The notes: generated by a model from the letters alone, not told the origin. Shown: positions 1 through 8,944, counted from the first letter of the stretch. The stretch: DNA of 64,000 nucleotides from Burkholderia sp. S171 (GCF_009766085.1 NZ_LMUF01000027.1:1-64000), one strand, 5' to 3'. Program-made: numbers and translations.

Positions 1-108
1 GCTTGACACGGAAAGTCATATCAGAAATGACGTGCCGCCACGCACAGTGGCTAACAGTGATAAAGAGAAAATCCGACTCATGCAGACCACTAACCCTGAA
101 AGCAGCAA

Positions 109-167
109 CCCGGCATAGACCCCGACCACTAACACCAAAACCACCACCCCGGCACTGACCCCGACCA
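109..167. repeat. C-rich degenerate direct repeat at window edge
   Basis: Two near-identical 20-mers (109-128 and 148-167, differing at two positions) of the form CCCGGCAYWGACCCCGACCA lie in C/A-rich, G-poor sequence just downstream of the leftward ABC transporter gene. No reading frame uses it convincingly. The first 177 bases hold no gene that I can support. Confidence 0.4.
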
Positions 168-177
168 ACCCCAAACC

Positions 178-1761
178 CTAACACCCCAAAACCCCCACCC
201 CGTCCACCGGCGCGAGCGAAACACCCTGTTGCGCCCCTTCTCTTGTCACACCAATAAACCGCCGCACGCGTTCAGCGCCATCCTGATGCCTGATCGCATC
301 GGGTGCCGCATCGAGCTCGATCACACCATTCTCCATAAACACAATCCGGTCGGAAATCGACATCGCAAAGTCCATCTCATGCGTGACGATAATCATCGTC
401 ATCCCTTCCTTCGCAAGCTCACCAATCACGTTGAGCACGTCGCCGACAAGCTCCGGATCCAGCGCCGACGTTGGCTCGTCAAACAGCATGATGGCGGGGT
501 CCATCGCCAGCGCCCGTGCAATCGCCACGCGCTGCTGTTGCCCTCCCGAAAGCTGATGCGGATACTTGTACGCGTGTGCAAGCAGCCCCACCTTGTCCAG
601 CAACGCCAGCGACCTCGCAGTCACATCCGCCCGCTTGCCACGCCCGTGATAATGCGGCGCGAGCGCTACGTTCTCCAGGATGGTCCGGTGCGGAAAAAGA
701 TTGAAGCTCTGGAACACCATGCCAATGTGCCGCACGCCATCGCGCACGCGCCGGATATTGGTTTTATCGGTGGCGGAAATGAAGGTCTTGCCGAACAAGA
801 TGATCTCTCCCTGATCAATCGGCTCAAGCGCATTGATCGTGCGGATCAACGACGTCTTCCCCGAACCCGACGGCCCGATCACCGCAATGACTTCGCCAGC
901 CTTCACCTCCAGGCCGATGCCCTTGAGCACCTCATGTTCGCCGTAACGCTTATGCAGGTTCTTGAGCAACAACGCATGCGGCGCGCCCTTGCCGTCCGGC
1001 CCGGCATGAGCCGACGCAACCGGCGCAACCGGTACAAGCCGCGTGCGCAGCGCCGCTATTTGCTCAGCCGCAAGCGTTTCCGGCTTGCGCTTCGAAAGAT
1101 CAACACGACGCTCGACATACTGCAGCAACCATCCGAAAACAGTAACGATCAACACGTAATAGATGGCGATGGCCGACAAGGTTTCCATCACCAGGAAGTT
1201 CTGCGAATACAGCCGCTGTCCGACCAGCAGCAACTCGCTTAGCGATATCACCGAAATCAGCGACGTCAGTTTCACGCAGGTAATGAATTCGTTGATCAGT
1301 GTCGGTAACGCAATGCGAAGCGCCTGCGGAATCACGATCAACCGTTGCAGGCCGATCGGGCGGATGCCTAGCGCCGCGCCCGCCTCGTGCTGTCCCTTAG
1401 CCACGGATAACAATCCGCCGCGATGAATCTCCGCCATGTAAGCGGTCTCCGTGAGCGCCAAGGCAACGAAACCGGAGAAGAACGGATGCGACAACGCCAC
1501 GCCGCTAGCAGGAAAAAGCTGTGGCAGGTTGTAGACGAATACGACCAGGACCAACAGCGGAACGCTTCGAAAAAACCAGATGTAAGTAGCGGCAGGCAAT
1601 GAAAGCCAGCGCGACTGGGACAGCTTCGCCGACGCAAGCAAAAAACCCAGCACCAGGCCCGTCAGCCACGAAAGCGCGCTGAGTTCGACCACGGTCACGC
1701 AGGCCTGCCAGAAGGCGGGCAACGCGAATAGCGACAGCAGGTAGGGGAAATCGTAGTGCAT
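178..1761 (-). CDS. Polar amino-acid ABC transporter, fused permease/ATPase
   Basis: A 527-residue inner-membrane importer component. Residues about 15-220 are a HisM/GlnP-type permease with several hydrophobic spans and the EAA-type loop (EAGAALGI near 126). Residues about 262-505 are a GlnQ/HisP-type ATPase with Walker A GPSGSGKTS (296-304), signature LSGGQ (404-408), Walker B LFDEP (426-430) and the switch His at 461. Permease and ATPase are normally separate genes; here they are one chain joined by an Ala/Pro-rich linker (about 225-260). It is the last gene of the leftward operon and follows its likely binding protein. The substrate cannot be read from sequence; the family imports polar amino acids or opine-like compounds. 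Confidence 0.9.
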   Translation of the reverse strand: MHYDFPYLLSLFALPAFWQACVTVVELSALSWLTGLVLGFLLASAKLSQSRWLSLPAATYIWFFRSVPLLVLVVFVYNLPQLFPASGVALSHPFFSGFVALALTETAYMAEIHRGGLLSVAKGQHEAGAALGIRPIGLQRLIVIPQALRIALPTLINEFITCVKLTSLISVISLSELLLVGQRLYSQNFLVMETLSAIAIYYVLIVTVFGWLLQYVERRVDLSKRKPETLAAEQIAALRTRLVPVAPVASAHAGPDGKGAPHALLLKNLHKRYGEHEVLKGIGLEVKAGEVIAVIGPSGSGKTSLIRTINALEPIDQGEIILFGKTFISATDKTNIRRVRDGVRHIGMVFQSFNLFPHRTILENVALAPHYHGRGKRADVTARSLALLDKVGLLAHAYKYPHQLSGGQQQRVAIARALAMDPAIMLFDEPTSALDPELVGDVLNVIGELAKEGMTMIIVTHEMDFAMSISDRIVFMENGVIELDAAPDAIRHQDGAERVRRFIGVTREGAQQGVSLAPVDGVGVLGC

Positions 1762-1815
1762 GAGTGCCTCTCGCTAGACGCGGTGCGCGGTGCGCGGATC
1801 AGGTATCGCCGGAGA

Positions 1816-2655
1816 TCAGGACGACTTGGCAGGCGGCATGGACAGGTTGTATTTCTTGAGCATGGCTTCGTACTCGCCGTTTTTCTTCAACGCGTCGAAT
1901 GCCTTGGTCAGGGTGTCGTAGAGCGCCGTGTCGTCCTTTCTCACATAGATACCCAGCGTCTGCGGATAGATCAGTTGGGGAGACTGCACCACCACTACCC
2001 GACCCGACGATTTAGCGGCCAGCGCATGAGCCGCGCCGGCAATTTCCATCTGCGCCTGCACGTTATTCGAAAGCAGCGCCTGCAACACTTCTGGTGCGGA
2101 AGGATATTCGCTGACGGTGATCTCGCCCTTGCCGTTCGCCTTGCAATAATCCTTCGACAACGCCTGCAACTTCGCTACCCACGTCGTCCCCTGCTCGAGA
2201 CCCACATGCAGCCCGCACAGTTCTTCGGGCGTCTTGGGTTTGATCGTGCTGCTGGCGGCCACCATGATCGCCGCCGAGGTCTGCGCGTAAGGAATCGCCT
2301 GGGCCTGCGCGACGCGCTCGGGCGTCACATACATGCCGGAGATGACCGCGTCGTAGTGACGTGCGTTCAAGCCGAGGATAAGACCGGAGAAACGCGTGTC
2401 GACGAAGCTTGCGCTAGCGCCGAATTGCTTGGCGAGCGCCCGTGAAAAATCGGGATCGGAGCCGACCACCTTGTCGCCTTCATAAGACTCGAACGGCGGG
2501 TAGGTGATCTCCATGCCGACCTTGAACTGGCCGGGCGCGAGCGTAACGCCGTTAGCCGGCGTCTGTGCAAACGCACCGGTCATGGCATATGCGCCGGCGA
2601 AGACGGCAGTCGCGGCTGCGATCAGGAAGCGCTTGGTGTCCGGCTTGAAAATCAT
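1816..2655 (-). CDS. Periplasmic amino-acid-binding protein of the ABC importer
   Basis: A 279-residue family-3 solute-binding protein. A basic N-terminus and hydrophobic core end in AFA-Q near residue 30, a standard Sec signal peptide. The mature start contains the family pattern FKVGMEITYPPFESY, followed by DPDFSRALAKQFG, which is typical of lysine/arginine/ornithine- and glutamine-binding proteins. It delivers the substrate to the fused permease/ATPase just downstream on the same strand. Ligand identity is not resolved; proximity to a 2-oxoglutarate-type oxygenase and an isomerase suggests an amino-acid derivative that is then catabolised. Confidence 0.88.
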   Translation of the reverse strand: MIFKPDTKRFLIAAATAVFAGAYAMTGAFAQTPANGVTLAPGQFKVGMEITYPPFESYEGDKVVGSDPDFSRALAKQFGASASFVDTRFSGLILGLNARHYDAVISGMYVTPERVAQAQAIPYAQTSAAIMVAASSTIKPKTPEELCGLHVGLEQGTTWVAKLQALSKDYCKANGKGEITVSEYPSAPEVLQALLSNNVQAQMEIAGAAHALAAKSSGRVVVVQSPQLIYPQTLGIYVRKDDTALYDTLTKAFDALKKNGEYEAMLKKYNLSMPPAKSS

Positions 2656-2719
2656 CGTGTGACTCCGCTCGAAGAAGGGTTGGTGTGTTGATGAACTTGC
2701 TCAGTCGCCCGGCCGGTGA

Positions 2720-3781
2720 TCAGTCTGGTTGGCCCGCCTTTTTCAGGTGCCCGAAACTGGACGGTTTGCGTGCACGCGAGGGCAGCGTCGCGCGTCCTTC
2801 GGCCACGCGCTGGCGCAGGTAGGTGTAGGTTTGCAGCGCCTGCCCATACATGTGTTCGCCAATCGCAATCTCCTCGTACTCGTCGCCCTCCTTCGCAAAG
2901 GCCGGCAGCGGTTTGATGAGCGTGTGGTAGTCGCATGCGTAGAACAGCGGGAACGAGTAGCGCTCCTCGCGAACGGTGCGCACGCGGTGGGCCGTGGCAA
3001 CAAATGCGCCGGAGGTCATCACTTCCAGCATGTCGCCAATGTTCACAACGAACGTCCCCGGCAGCGGCGGCGTATCGATCCATTCGCCAAGACCGTTCAT
3101 CACTTCAAGGCCGGGCGCGTCGGCTTGCAGGATCGTGAAGCATTCATAGTCGGTATGCGCGCCGATGCCGGGCGCATCTTGAGCAGCGCCGTCGAACGGA
3201 TAATGAATCAGGCGCAGCTTCGAGGGCGGTCGCGTGACCAGCTCGTCGAAGTGGTCCTCGGGCAGGCCCAAGGCCAGCGCGAAGCCATGGAACAGCACAC
3301 GTCCAAGCGCGAACACCTGCTGGTAGTAGCGTTGAACGGCCGGTTTGAAACCATCGAGCACGGGCCAATGATTTGGTCCTAGCAACGGAGTGCCAGCGAG
3401 CACCAGGGGATCATCGGCGGGAACTTCGAAGCCGACGTCGAACGCCTCCTTGTGATCCGGCTTGCCCTTCGCATAGACCTCTTCACCTTCAGGCACGAAT
3501 CCCTTGTGGGTATCGGACGTGCCTATGTAGTGCTCCATCTTCTTTTCGATCGGCTGCCTGAAGTAGTCCTTGGCTGCCTGCCTCAGACCGTTGATGACTG
3601 CGGACTCTATCCCGTGTCCAGAAATATAGAGGAATCCGATGTTTCGAGCGGCTCGACCAAGCTCGGCCGCAACCGCTTGACGATCCGTTAGCGTGTCACT
3701 GAACAGGCCGGAGATGTCGATTACTGGAATCGATGTGAAATTTTTGTCTGGCGCAGTTTCGCCGGCGTGGTTCGCTTGCAT
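2720..3781 (-). CDS. Isopenicillin-N-synthase-like Fe(II)/2-oxoglutarate oxygenase
   Basis: A 353-residue cytosolic non-haem iron oxygenase. The N-terminal DIOX_N-like half starts with [11 protein letters not shown]. The double-stranded beta-helix core carries the iron triad H209-x-D211 (AHTDYE) and H265 (TAHRV), plus the R-x-S co-substrate motif RYS at 274-276. Family members hydroxylate or desaturate small molecules, usually with 2-oxoglutarate. It lies between the binding-protein gene and the isomerase gene on the same strand, so it probably acts on the imported compound or its product. The real substrate is unknown. Confidence 0.88.
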   Translation of the reverse strand: MQANHAGETAPDKNFTSIPVIDISGLFSDTLTDRQAVAAELGRAARNIGFLYISGHGIESAVINGLRQAAKDYFRQPIEKKMEHYIGTSDTHKGFVPEGEEVYAKGKPDHKEAFDVGFEVPADDPLVLAGTPLLGPNHWPVLDGFKPAVQRYYQQVFALGRVLFHGFALALGLPEDHFDELVTRPPSKLRLIHYPFDGAAQDAPGIGAHTDYECFTILQADAPGLEVMNGLGEWIDTPPLPGTFVVNIGDMLEVMTSGAFVATAHRVRTVREERYSFPLFYACDYHTLIKPLPAFAKEGDEYEEIAIGEHMYGQALQTYTYLRQRVAEGRATLPSRARKPSSFGHLKKAGQPD

Positions 3782-3799
3782 CGCGTATGGCTCCTGGGG

Positions 3800-4660
3800 T
3801 CAGTGCGGGTCCATGATCTGGCTGAAATCAATCTGACTGAAATGCTCGCGTTCCGCGTGCACCATCCACTCGTTGAGCTGGGACAGATCGGCGACCGGAA
3901 CATCGGTGAACGGGAGATGATGCAGGTAACCGTCCCGTCCAAACTCGGGCGTGAGCGTCGTGGTCTGGTAGCCGCGCGCCGCTTGTGAACGCCAGATGGA
4001 AGCCCAGTGGTCCTGATGAAAGGCGAGCGGCAATGAATATTCGGCGGCGGCTGGATGCGGCACCTGTGGACCCTGGTCATAACCCACGCGTGCCTGGATG
4101 TGATGCACACGTTCAATGAACGGCGTGAGGTCGTCCTCGGCGTCATCGAGCAGGCGTTCGCATACGACCACCCAATGACTGATGTCGCTGGTGAAACGCA
4201 AGTCAGGCATCTGACGGATCACGTCCAGCGTCACCCACGGGCTATACAGGGATCGCGCTCTATGCGTTTCGAAACTGCAAAACTGGTCGTGTTTTCGTGC
4301 GAGCTCAAGCGCATTGCCGAAGAACTCCACCTGCTGCGCGAGCGGCCATCGATCATTGCCGGCCAGCACGTTGATAAACCGTGGCGACAAATCCTCGGCC
4401 GATCCGAGCTTGCGATCCAGGTCTTCCAAGTGTTGCGCGGGCGTCGCGCGCTGGTCGGGCAACACCGCGTTGTCGGTGAAGACAATCGCGATGTAGTCGA
4501 GTCCATGTTCATTCAAGTCCTGCAGCAACGCAGCACGCTCATCCGCCGTTGGCGGAAGGCGGGCCTCTATGCCGGCCAGGCCAGCCTCGCGGACGTCGCT
4601 GAAGGTACTGCGCCGGTCGCCCCGATGGCCCCAGAGCGAACGAAAGATGTCCAGTTGCAT
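3800..4660 (-). CDS. TIM-barrel sugar-phosphate isomerase/epimerase-like protein
   Basis: A 286-residue protein starting MQLDIFRSLWG, with the AP-endonuclease-2/xylose-isomerase TIM-barrel look: early Glu in GLAGIEARLP, metal-ligand-like FETHRARSLYSPW, then DISHWVVVCE and HIQARVGYDQGPQ, and a terminal LTPEFG strand. It probably binds a divalent metal and isomerises a small keto or hydroxy compound. An upstream ATG at 4756 would extend it by 32 residues, but that start sits right at the palindromic operator, so the internal ATG at 4660 is preferred; its ribosome site is weak. It appears to be the first gene of the operon that runs leftward to 178. Confidence 0.8.
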   Translation of the reverse strand: MQLDIFRSLWGHRGDRRSTFSDVREAGLAGIEARLPPTADERAALLQDLNEHGLDYIAIVFTDNAVLPDQRATPAQHLEDLDRKLGSAEDLSPRFINVLAGNDRWPLAQQVEFFGNALELARKHDQFCSFETHRARSLYSPWVTLDVIRQMPDLRFTSDISHWVVVCERLLDDAEDDLTPFIERVHHIQARVGYDQGPQVPHPAAAEYSLPLAFHQDHWASIWRSQAARGYQTTTLTPEFGRDGYLHHLPFTDVPVADLSQLNEWMVHAEREHFSQIDFSQIMDPH

Positions 4661-4756
4661 TGGCAGAGTCTTGATCGTGGGACCGGCACCGCGCCGTTCT
4701 TGTGAAAGCAATGTCGCATATAGCGTAGGCGGTAAAAAATCCTGAAAACAAAACAA

Positions 4757-4780
4757 TTAGTTTTGAAATTTCTAAACTAA
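4757..4780. promoter_or_regulatory. Near-perfect 24-bp palindrome, probable operator
   Basis: TTAGTTTT-GAAATT-TC-TAAACTAA reads the same on both strands at 22 of 24 positions. It is flanked by CAAAAC (4749-4754) and GTTTTG (4781-4786), which extend the dyad. It is strongly AT-rich in GC-rich surroundings and lies about 97 bp before the preferred start of the leftward operon. A dimeric repressor or activator site is the natural reading; no regulator gene is adjacent. Confidence 0.6.
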
Positions 4781-4786
4781 GTTTTG

Positions 4787-5183
4787 CCGCCGCGCGGCCT
4801 TCAACGAAGCCTGTCTATTTAGCGAGAACATTTCGGCGCGCTGGCTGCCGTAGTCGCTATTCCGCTCCATCGAGCTATTTTCATCATACGATTACGGACC
4901 ACAGGGTGACCGCCGGACAGCGCGGTTTGTTGGCGGGACAAAGATGTGGAGCGTCAACCATCACGCCGACCATTCCGGGCGGAAGCGCTCGCTCGATCTG
5001 CCGATGAATCCGTCCTGGGGCGGCGGATCATTAAAAGCGAGCTTCATGCGTTTGAATCGGCGCAGCAAAGTCACCTTGTCAAAAAAAAGGAATAATCTGG
5101 CGCCTCCGTTCGTTTAGTTCACGAGTGCCGCACATCGCGCTCGCGGTGAGTGCGCGCTTGTCCAAAATTCATGGGGAAAACAA
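4787..5183. other. Intergenic region between divergent units
   Basis: About 400 bases with no supportable gene. It should hold the promoter of the rightward small-lipoprotein/flavoprotein unit. No clear sigma-70 pair or further operator was recognised. Confidence 0.5.
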
Positions 5184-5327
5184 ATGAACTTCAAACGCAT
5201 AGCATCAACGTTGCTGGCTGTCCTGACCGTCTCGCTTGCGATCTCCCTTACCGGATGTCAAACCGACGGTTCAGCCCCGGCCTCGGGGTCGAGTTCGACC
5301 GGCAGCACCAGTAGCGGCGGCTATTGA
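5184..5327 (+). CDS. Small lipoprotein, 47 residues
   Basis: The ATG is preceded by a GGGGAAAA ribosome site. The product starts MNFKRIAS, has one hydrophobic segment and a lipobox LTGC with Cys25, then a short low-complexity Gly/Ser/Thr/Ala tail ending SSGGY. It should be a lipid-anchored periplasmic micro-protein of about 23 mature residues. Small entericidin-like or cell-envelope lipoproteins of this type are common in Burkholderiaceae, but the family is not assigned. It precedes the flavoprotein gene by 45 bp on the same strand and may share its promoter. Confidence 0.7.
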   Translation: MNFKRIASTLLAVLTVSLAISLTGCQTDGSAPASGSSSTGSTSSGGY

Positions 5328-5372
5328 CGTACTTCGGTTGAAACCGATTAAAACCGTTATGTTGCTGAACGT

Positions 5373-6965
5373 GTGCCGGATGCCAGGTCCGTGAGTGATC
5401 CTCCGCGTCCTCCCGGAATGCCGGAGTCTGATTTTCAGCGGGCGCTCGATGCATTCAGGGCAATCGTCGGGCAAAACGCTGTTCTCGCGGAAGACGGTGG
5501 CGCGGAGCCGTATCTGGATCCGTTCGCGCCTGGCGACGCACACGCGTATGAAGCGTCGGCCATTGTGATGGTGTCGAATGTCGAGCAGCTGGGCGCTGTG
5601 CTCGGCGTAGCGAACCGCTATGGCGTCCCGTTGTGGAGCGTATCGACCGGACGCAACTTCGCTTATGGCGGGGCGGCACCCCGGCTTAGAGGCTCTGTCG
5701 TGCTGGACTTGCAGCGCATGAACCGGATCATCGAGATCAATGAGACGCTCAGTTATGCGCTGGTCGAACCGGGTGTCAGCTACTACGATCTTTATCGCGC
5801 ACTGCAAGCGCAAGGCATCCGGTTGTGGCTCGATCCGCCTGCCGCCGGCTGGGGCAGCGTGATTGGCAATACACTGGAGCGCGGCTTCGGCACGACGGCA
5901 TACGGCGATCACGCGGCCATGCAATGCGGCATGGAAGTGATGCTCGCGAACGGCGAGATCGTACGCACCGGCATGGGTGCAATGAACAACAATCAGGACT
6001 GGCAAGTATTCAAGGCGGGTTTCGGTCCTTCCTACGACACCATGTTCATGCAGTCGAATTTTGGCATTGTCACCAAGCTTGGTATCTGGTTAATGCCCAA
6101 GCCCGAAGGCTACATGCTGTGCCGCTATCAATTCAAGCATGACGCCGACCTTGAAAGTATTGTTGAGACGCTACGCCCCTTGAAACTCGATGGCACGATA
6201 CAAAGCAACGCAGTGATCGAAAGTGCGGTGCGGTGGGCCGCCGGCGTGTCGACGCGCAAGCAATGGTACGACGGCCCGGGTCCAATACCTGATACCGCCA
6301 TAGCGACCATGACGCGCACGCTCGGCATAGGCCGCTGGAATCTCCGCTTCTGCCTGTATGGCCCGGAAGCGCTGGTGAAGGCGCGTCGCGATGTGATACA
6401 CCAGCGCTTTGCATCCATCGCAGACGCGGAGTTGATGGAATCTTCCTATACCCATGCCAGCGTTGAACCCGAAGGCGGCGGCGATCGCAGCCAGGTCGGC
6501 ATTCCCAATCTCGACGCATTCAAATTGCTGAACTGGCGCGGTGGCTCCGGTGCGCACATCGATTTCTCGCCCGTCTGTGCGCCGCTTGGGCGCGACGCGG
6601 TCCGGCAATATCGAATGATCAGGGACCGGGCAGCGCACTATGGCTTCGACTACTACGGCGGTTTTACAGCCGGCCCGCGCAGCATGCATCACATCTTTGC
6701 GGCAATCTTTAATCGTGACGATCCGGCGCAAGCGCGCGACGCGGGCGAACTTCTGAAGACGTTGATCGACGACTTTGGCGCAGCAGGTTATGGTCAATAC
6801 AGAACCCACCTCGCCTTCATGGATCTTGCCGCATCCCAGTACGATTTCAACAATCACGCGCTGATGCGCATGAGCGAGAGCATCAAGGAAGCGCTCGATC
6901 CAAACGGCATTCTGTCACCGGGGAAACAAGGAATCTGGCCAAGAAAAACCAGGGCGCACAACTGA
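5373..6965 (+). CDS. FAD-linked oxidase, 4-cresol dehydrogenase/vanillyl-alcohol oxidase type
   Basis: About 530 residues. The N-terminal FAD-binding domain of the VAO/PCMH superfamily shows SVSTGRNFAYGG, LVEPGVSYYDLYRAL and GSVIGNTLERGFG. The C-terminal substrate/cap domain closes with DPNGILSPGKQGIWP, as in 4-cresol dehydrogenase and eugenol hydroxylase flavoproteins. Such enzymes oxidise para-alkylphenols at the benzylic carbon. The usual small cytochrome c partner is not adjacent; instead a Tat-signal protein follows with TGATG overlap, so the two are translationally coupled. The open frame begins at GTG 5373; GTG 5391 and ATG 5418 are alternatives and none has a strong ribosome site. Confidence 0.85.
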   Translation: MPDARSVSDPPRPPGMPESDFQRALDAFRAIVGQNAVLAEDGGAEPYLDPFAPGDAHAYEASAIVMVSNVEQLGAVLGVANRYGVPLWSVSTGRNFAYGGAAPRLRGSVVLDLQRMNRIIEINETLSYALVEPGVSYYDLYRALQAQGIRLWLDPPAAGWGSVIGNTLERGFGTTAYGDHAAMQCGMEVMLANGEIVRTGMGAMNNNQDWQVFKAGFGPSYDTMFMQSNFGIVTKLGIWLMPKPEGYMLCRYQFKHDADLESIVETLRPLKLDGTIQSNAVIESAVRWAAGVSTRKQWYDGPGPIPDTAIATMTRTLGIGRWNLRFCLYGPEALVKARRDVIHQRFASIADAELMESSYTHASVEPEGGGDRSQVGIPNLDAFKLLNWRGGSGAHIDFSPVCAPLGRDAVRQYRMIRDRAAHYGFDYYGGFTAGPRSMHHIFAAIFNRDDPAQARDAGELLKTLIDDFGAAGYGQYRTHLAFMDLAASQYDFNNHALMRMSESIKEALDPNGILSPGKQGIWPRKTRAHN

Positions 6966-7426
6966 TGAAAACCAGCCGGCGTGACTTCCTTGCGGCCGCT
7001 TCGCTCACCGCTGCATACGTGCCTGTGTCATGGCCCGCGCAGACGATGCTGCACTCATCAACGCTATCAAGCGAGCACGTAACGCCTGGCCACGCGCTCA
7101 CCCTAGTCTTCGACGAACACCTGGCGGACAGCCGCGCTTTTGCGGTCAGATCGCGCACGACAGGCGCGCGCATTGTGCCGTTAGGAAACGATATCGGCAT
7201 GCTGTGGTTTGAACGCTTGATGCCTCTGGCCAGCGTGCCTGGAAACACGATTATGGGATTGACGACACACGCTAGTGCGTTCTTGCTAACCCGCTTCGCC
7301 CAAAGTATCGGATTGCGGGTCGCACAGCGCACGGCCGGGGCGCATGTGAAGCCCGACACGCTGGTCATGTGGCAGCTGGTTGCTGACGGCGCTCGGACCT
7401 CCTCCTGTTCCGTTAAAGAATCGTGA
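6965..7426 (+). CDS. Tat-exported protein of unknown function
   Basis: A 153-residue product whose ATG overlaps the flavoprotein stop. The N-terminus TSRRDFLAAASLTAAYVPV is a clear twin-arginine signal, so it is probably folded before export, perhaps with a cofactor or partner. The rest (for example LTLVFDEHLADSRAFA, GNDIGMLWFERLMPL, TLVMWQLV) matches no family that I recognise and has no CxxCH haem motif. Coupling to the flavoprotein suggests that the two form a complex or that this protein carries the enzyme's partner across the membrane; this is inference only. Confidence 0.7.
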   Translation: MKTSRRDFLAAASLTAAYVPVSWPAQTMLHSSTLSSEHVTPGHALTLVFDEHLADSRAFAVRSRTTGARIVPLGNDIGMLWFERLMPLASVPGNTIMGLTTHASAFLLTRFAQSIGLRVAQRTAGAHVKPDTLVMWQLVADGARTSSCSVKES

Positions 7427-7438
7427 CCATGACGGCCT

Positions 7439-7699
7439 TTAAGCCCCATCGCAGTGCTGTTTTATGAGTGCCGACGCACCCCGTTTCAATTGCGGAAACT
7501 GCTCAATGACGGGAAAAAAGCCGATCAGAAAACGATGCGTGCTTTCGATGTCCAGCGTCGCGTCCGTCATGGCCTTGCACAACGGGTGATAGACAACCTT
7601 CCGCCTCGCTTCTTCGCAATCCTTGACTACGTCTTGGAGCCATTGCGGATAGCTTGCAATGCTCTTGAGTTCGCCGGTACGGGTGAAGTCTGATTTCAT
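7439..7699 (-). pseudogene. 3'-truncated TenA/PqqC-like iron-containing redox enzyme
   Basis: Residues 1-70 (ELKSIASYPQWLQDVV, VVYHPLCKAMTDATL, THRFLIGFFPVIEQFPQ) look like the N-terminus of the haem-oxygenase-fold, TenA/PqqC-like redox-enzyme family seen in Burkholderia. The start has a good GAGAGG site. After FPQ, at about 7489, the family likeness stops and 16 unrelated residues lead to a stop at 7439. Full-length relatives exceed 200 residues, so most of the helical bundle and its iron ligands are missing. It is probably a remnant cut by a rearrangement that placed the flavoprotein unit next to it. Confidence 0.6.
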
Positions 7700-7907
7700 C
7701 CGACGACCTCTCGCAGGAATGGATTTCAGGGGGTGGGCCGCGGCATCCTATGCGGGCAAGCCGAATCTCAACCCGCCATCGTGATGCCCGCCAAGCTTCG
7801 GGAAGCAAAACCATTCCCTATATGCAGATGCGTACTCACGGAACATTTAATCAAAACCACTTCTTTAGACAGCATCGCAACGAGGTTCCTTTTTTCGACG
7901 CGCAGCC

Positions 7908-8177
7908 TCAAGCGGCCAGCCGGCTGAGACTCATGGCAGGGCGTACGGCCTCTGGCGGATAGATATGCCAGGCGCCGTCGTCGTGGCGGAAAAAGAAGAG
8001 CGTGAAAGAAACGAATGCGGAGCTGAATGCAGACGATGCACGTTCTACTTCAACGCAGACGCACCGGCGGCGCCCTGCACGGATACGATGAATAGAGCGC
8101 ACGTGCAGATGCCCGGCGCCCACCGCGCCCAGCCATTTTTCAACCAGTACGCGCAATGACTGCTCCGACCCAACCAT
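7908..8177 (-). CDS. Hypothetical protein, 89 residues
   Basis: The ATG at 8177 has a good GGAGAA site, so it is preferred over the upstream frame start at 8231. The product begins MVGSEQSLRVLVEKWLG and ends with FTLFFFRHDDGAWHIYPPEAVRPAM, a pattern I associate with small conserved Burkholderia proteins of unknown function. No signal peptide or membrane span is seen. About 200 bases on its far side (7700-7907) hold nothing recognisable. Confidence 0.55.
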   Translation of the reverse strand: MVGSEQSLRVLVEKWLGAVGAGHLHVRSIHRIRAGRRRCVCVEVERASSAFSSAFVSFTLFFFRHDDGAWHIYPPEAVRPAMSLSRLAA

Positions 8178-8299
8178 AAGATTCTCCGTGATTTGCTTTT
8201 TCGCCCCATGAGACCATCGTAGGAGCATCAAAAGTCTTTGTCCGTCGGGAGCGGTCGATTCTGGCTTCAGGGATCGCTGGTTTTTCTGTCGGAATATCC

Positions 8300-8944
8300 C
8301 TACGAGCGATCGCGCTCCGACGTCAACCCGTGTTTGATCGCATAGCGGATCAGTTCGGCGTTGTTTTCAATGCCAAGCTTTTGCATGAGGCGCATCTTGT
8401 GCGTGCTGATGGTCTTGGCGCTCAGCACCAGGACATCGGCTATCGCATTGATACTCTTGCCCGCCGCCAGCAGGTGCAGCACCTGGAACTCACGATCCGA
8501 CAGGATCTCGTGCGGCGCGGCGTCGCCGGAATGGGTGTCGAAGACCATGACATCGACCAGCTTCGGATCGATGAACCGTCCCCCGCCAGCCAGCTTGCGA
8601 ATGGCGGCAAGCAGGATGTCAGGATCGCTGTCCTTCGTGACATAGCCGGTGGCGCCCGCACGCACCGCACGCGCGACGACCTGCGCTTCATTGTGGATGC
8701 TGAGCACCAGGACCGGCAGCGCCGGGTGTTCGGTGCGCACACGCCGGATCAGGTCAACACCGCTGATGCCGGGCATCGTCATGTCCAGAAGCAAGAGGTC
8801 GACGCGGCAGGTACGCAGTTTCTCCATTACCTCAACGCCCTGCGCTGCCTCGCCCGCCACGCTAATGTCTTCTGTGGTTGCAATGATCTGCTTCAATCCG
8901 CCGCGCACGATGGCGTGATCGTCGGCTATCAGGATCCGGATCAT
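8300..8944 (-). CDS. NarL/LuxR-type response regulator
   Basis: A 214-residue cytosolic regulator. The receiver domain (1-120) has acidic pocket D8-D9, phosphoacceptor D54 (LLLDMTMPG) and the conserved Thr/Lys region (VTKDSD). The C-terminal LuxR HTH (about 145-205) shows LSDREFQVLHLLAAGKS and AKTISTHKMRLMQKLG. Its start overlaps the stop of the kinase gene by ATGA (8941-8944), so both are made together. It is the likely output of the three-gene phosphorelay; targets are unknown. Confidence 0.92.
   Translation of the reverse strand: MIRILIADDHAIVRGGLKQIIATTEDISVAGEAAQGVEVMEKLRTCRVDLLLLDMTMPGISGVDLIRRVRTEHPALPVLVLSIHNEAQVVARAVRAGATGYVTKDSDPDILLAAIRKLAGGGRFIDPKLVDVMVFDTHSGDAAPHEILSDREFQVLHLLAAGKSINAIADVLVLSAKTISTHKMRLMQKLGIENNAELIRYAIKHGLTSERDRS

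Noticed and set aside
229..1242. Long plus-strand frame of 337 codons opposite the ABC transporter gene
   Set aside because: Arg/His/Gln-rich shadow composition; the minus strand has clear permease and ATPase motifs.
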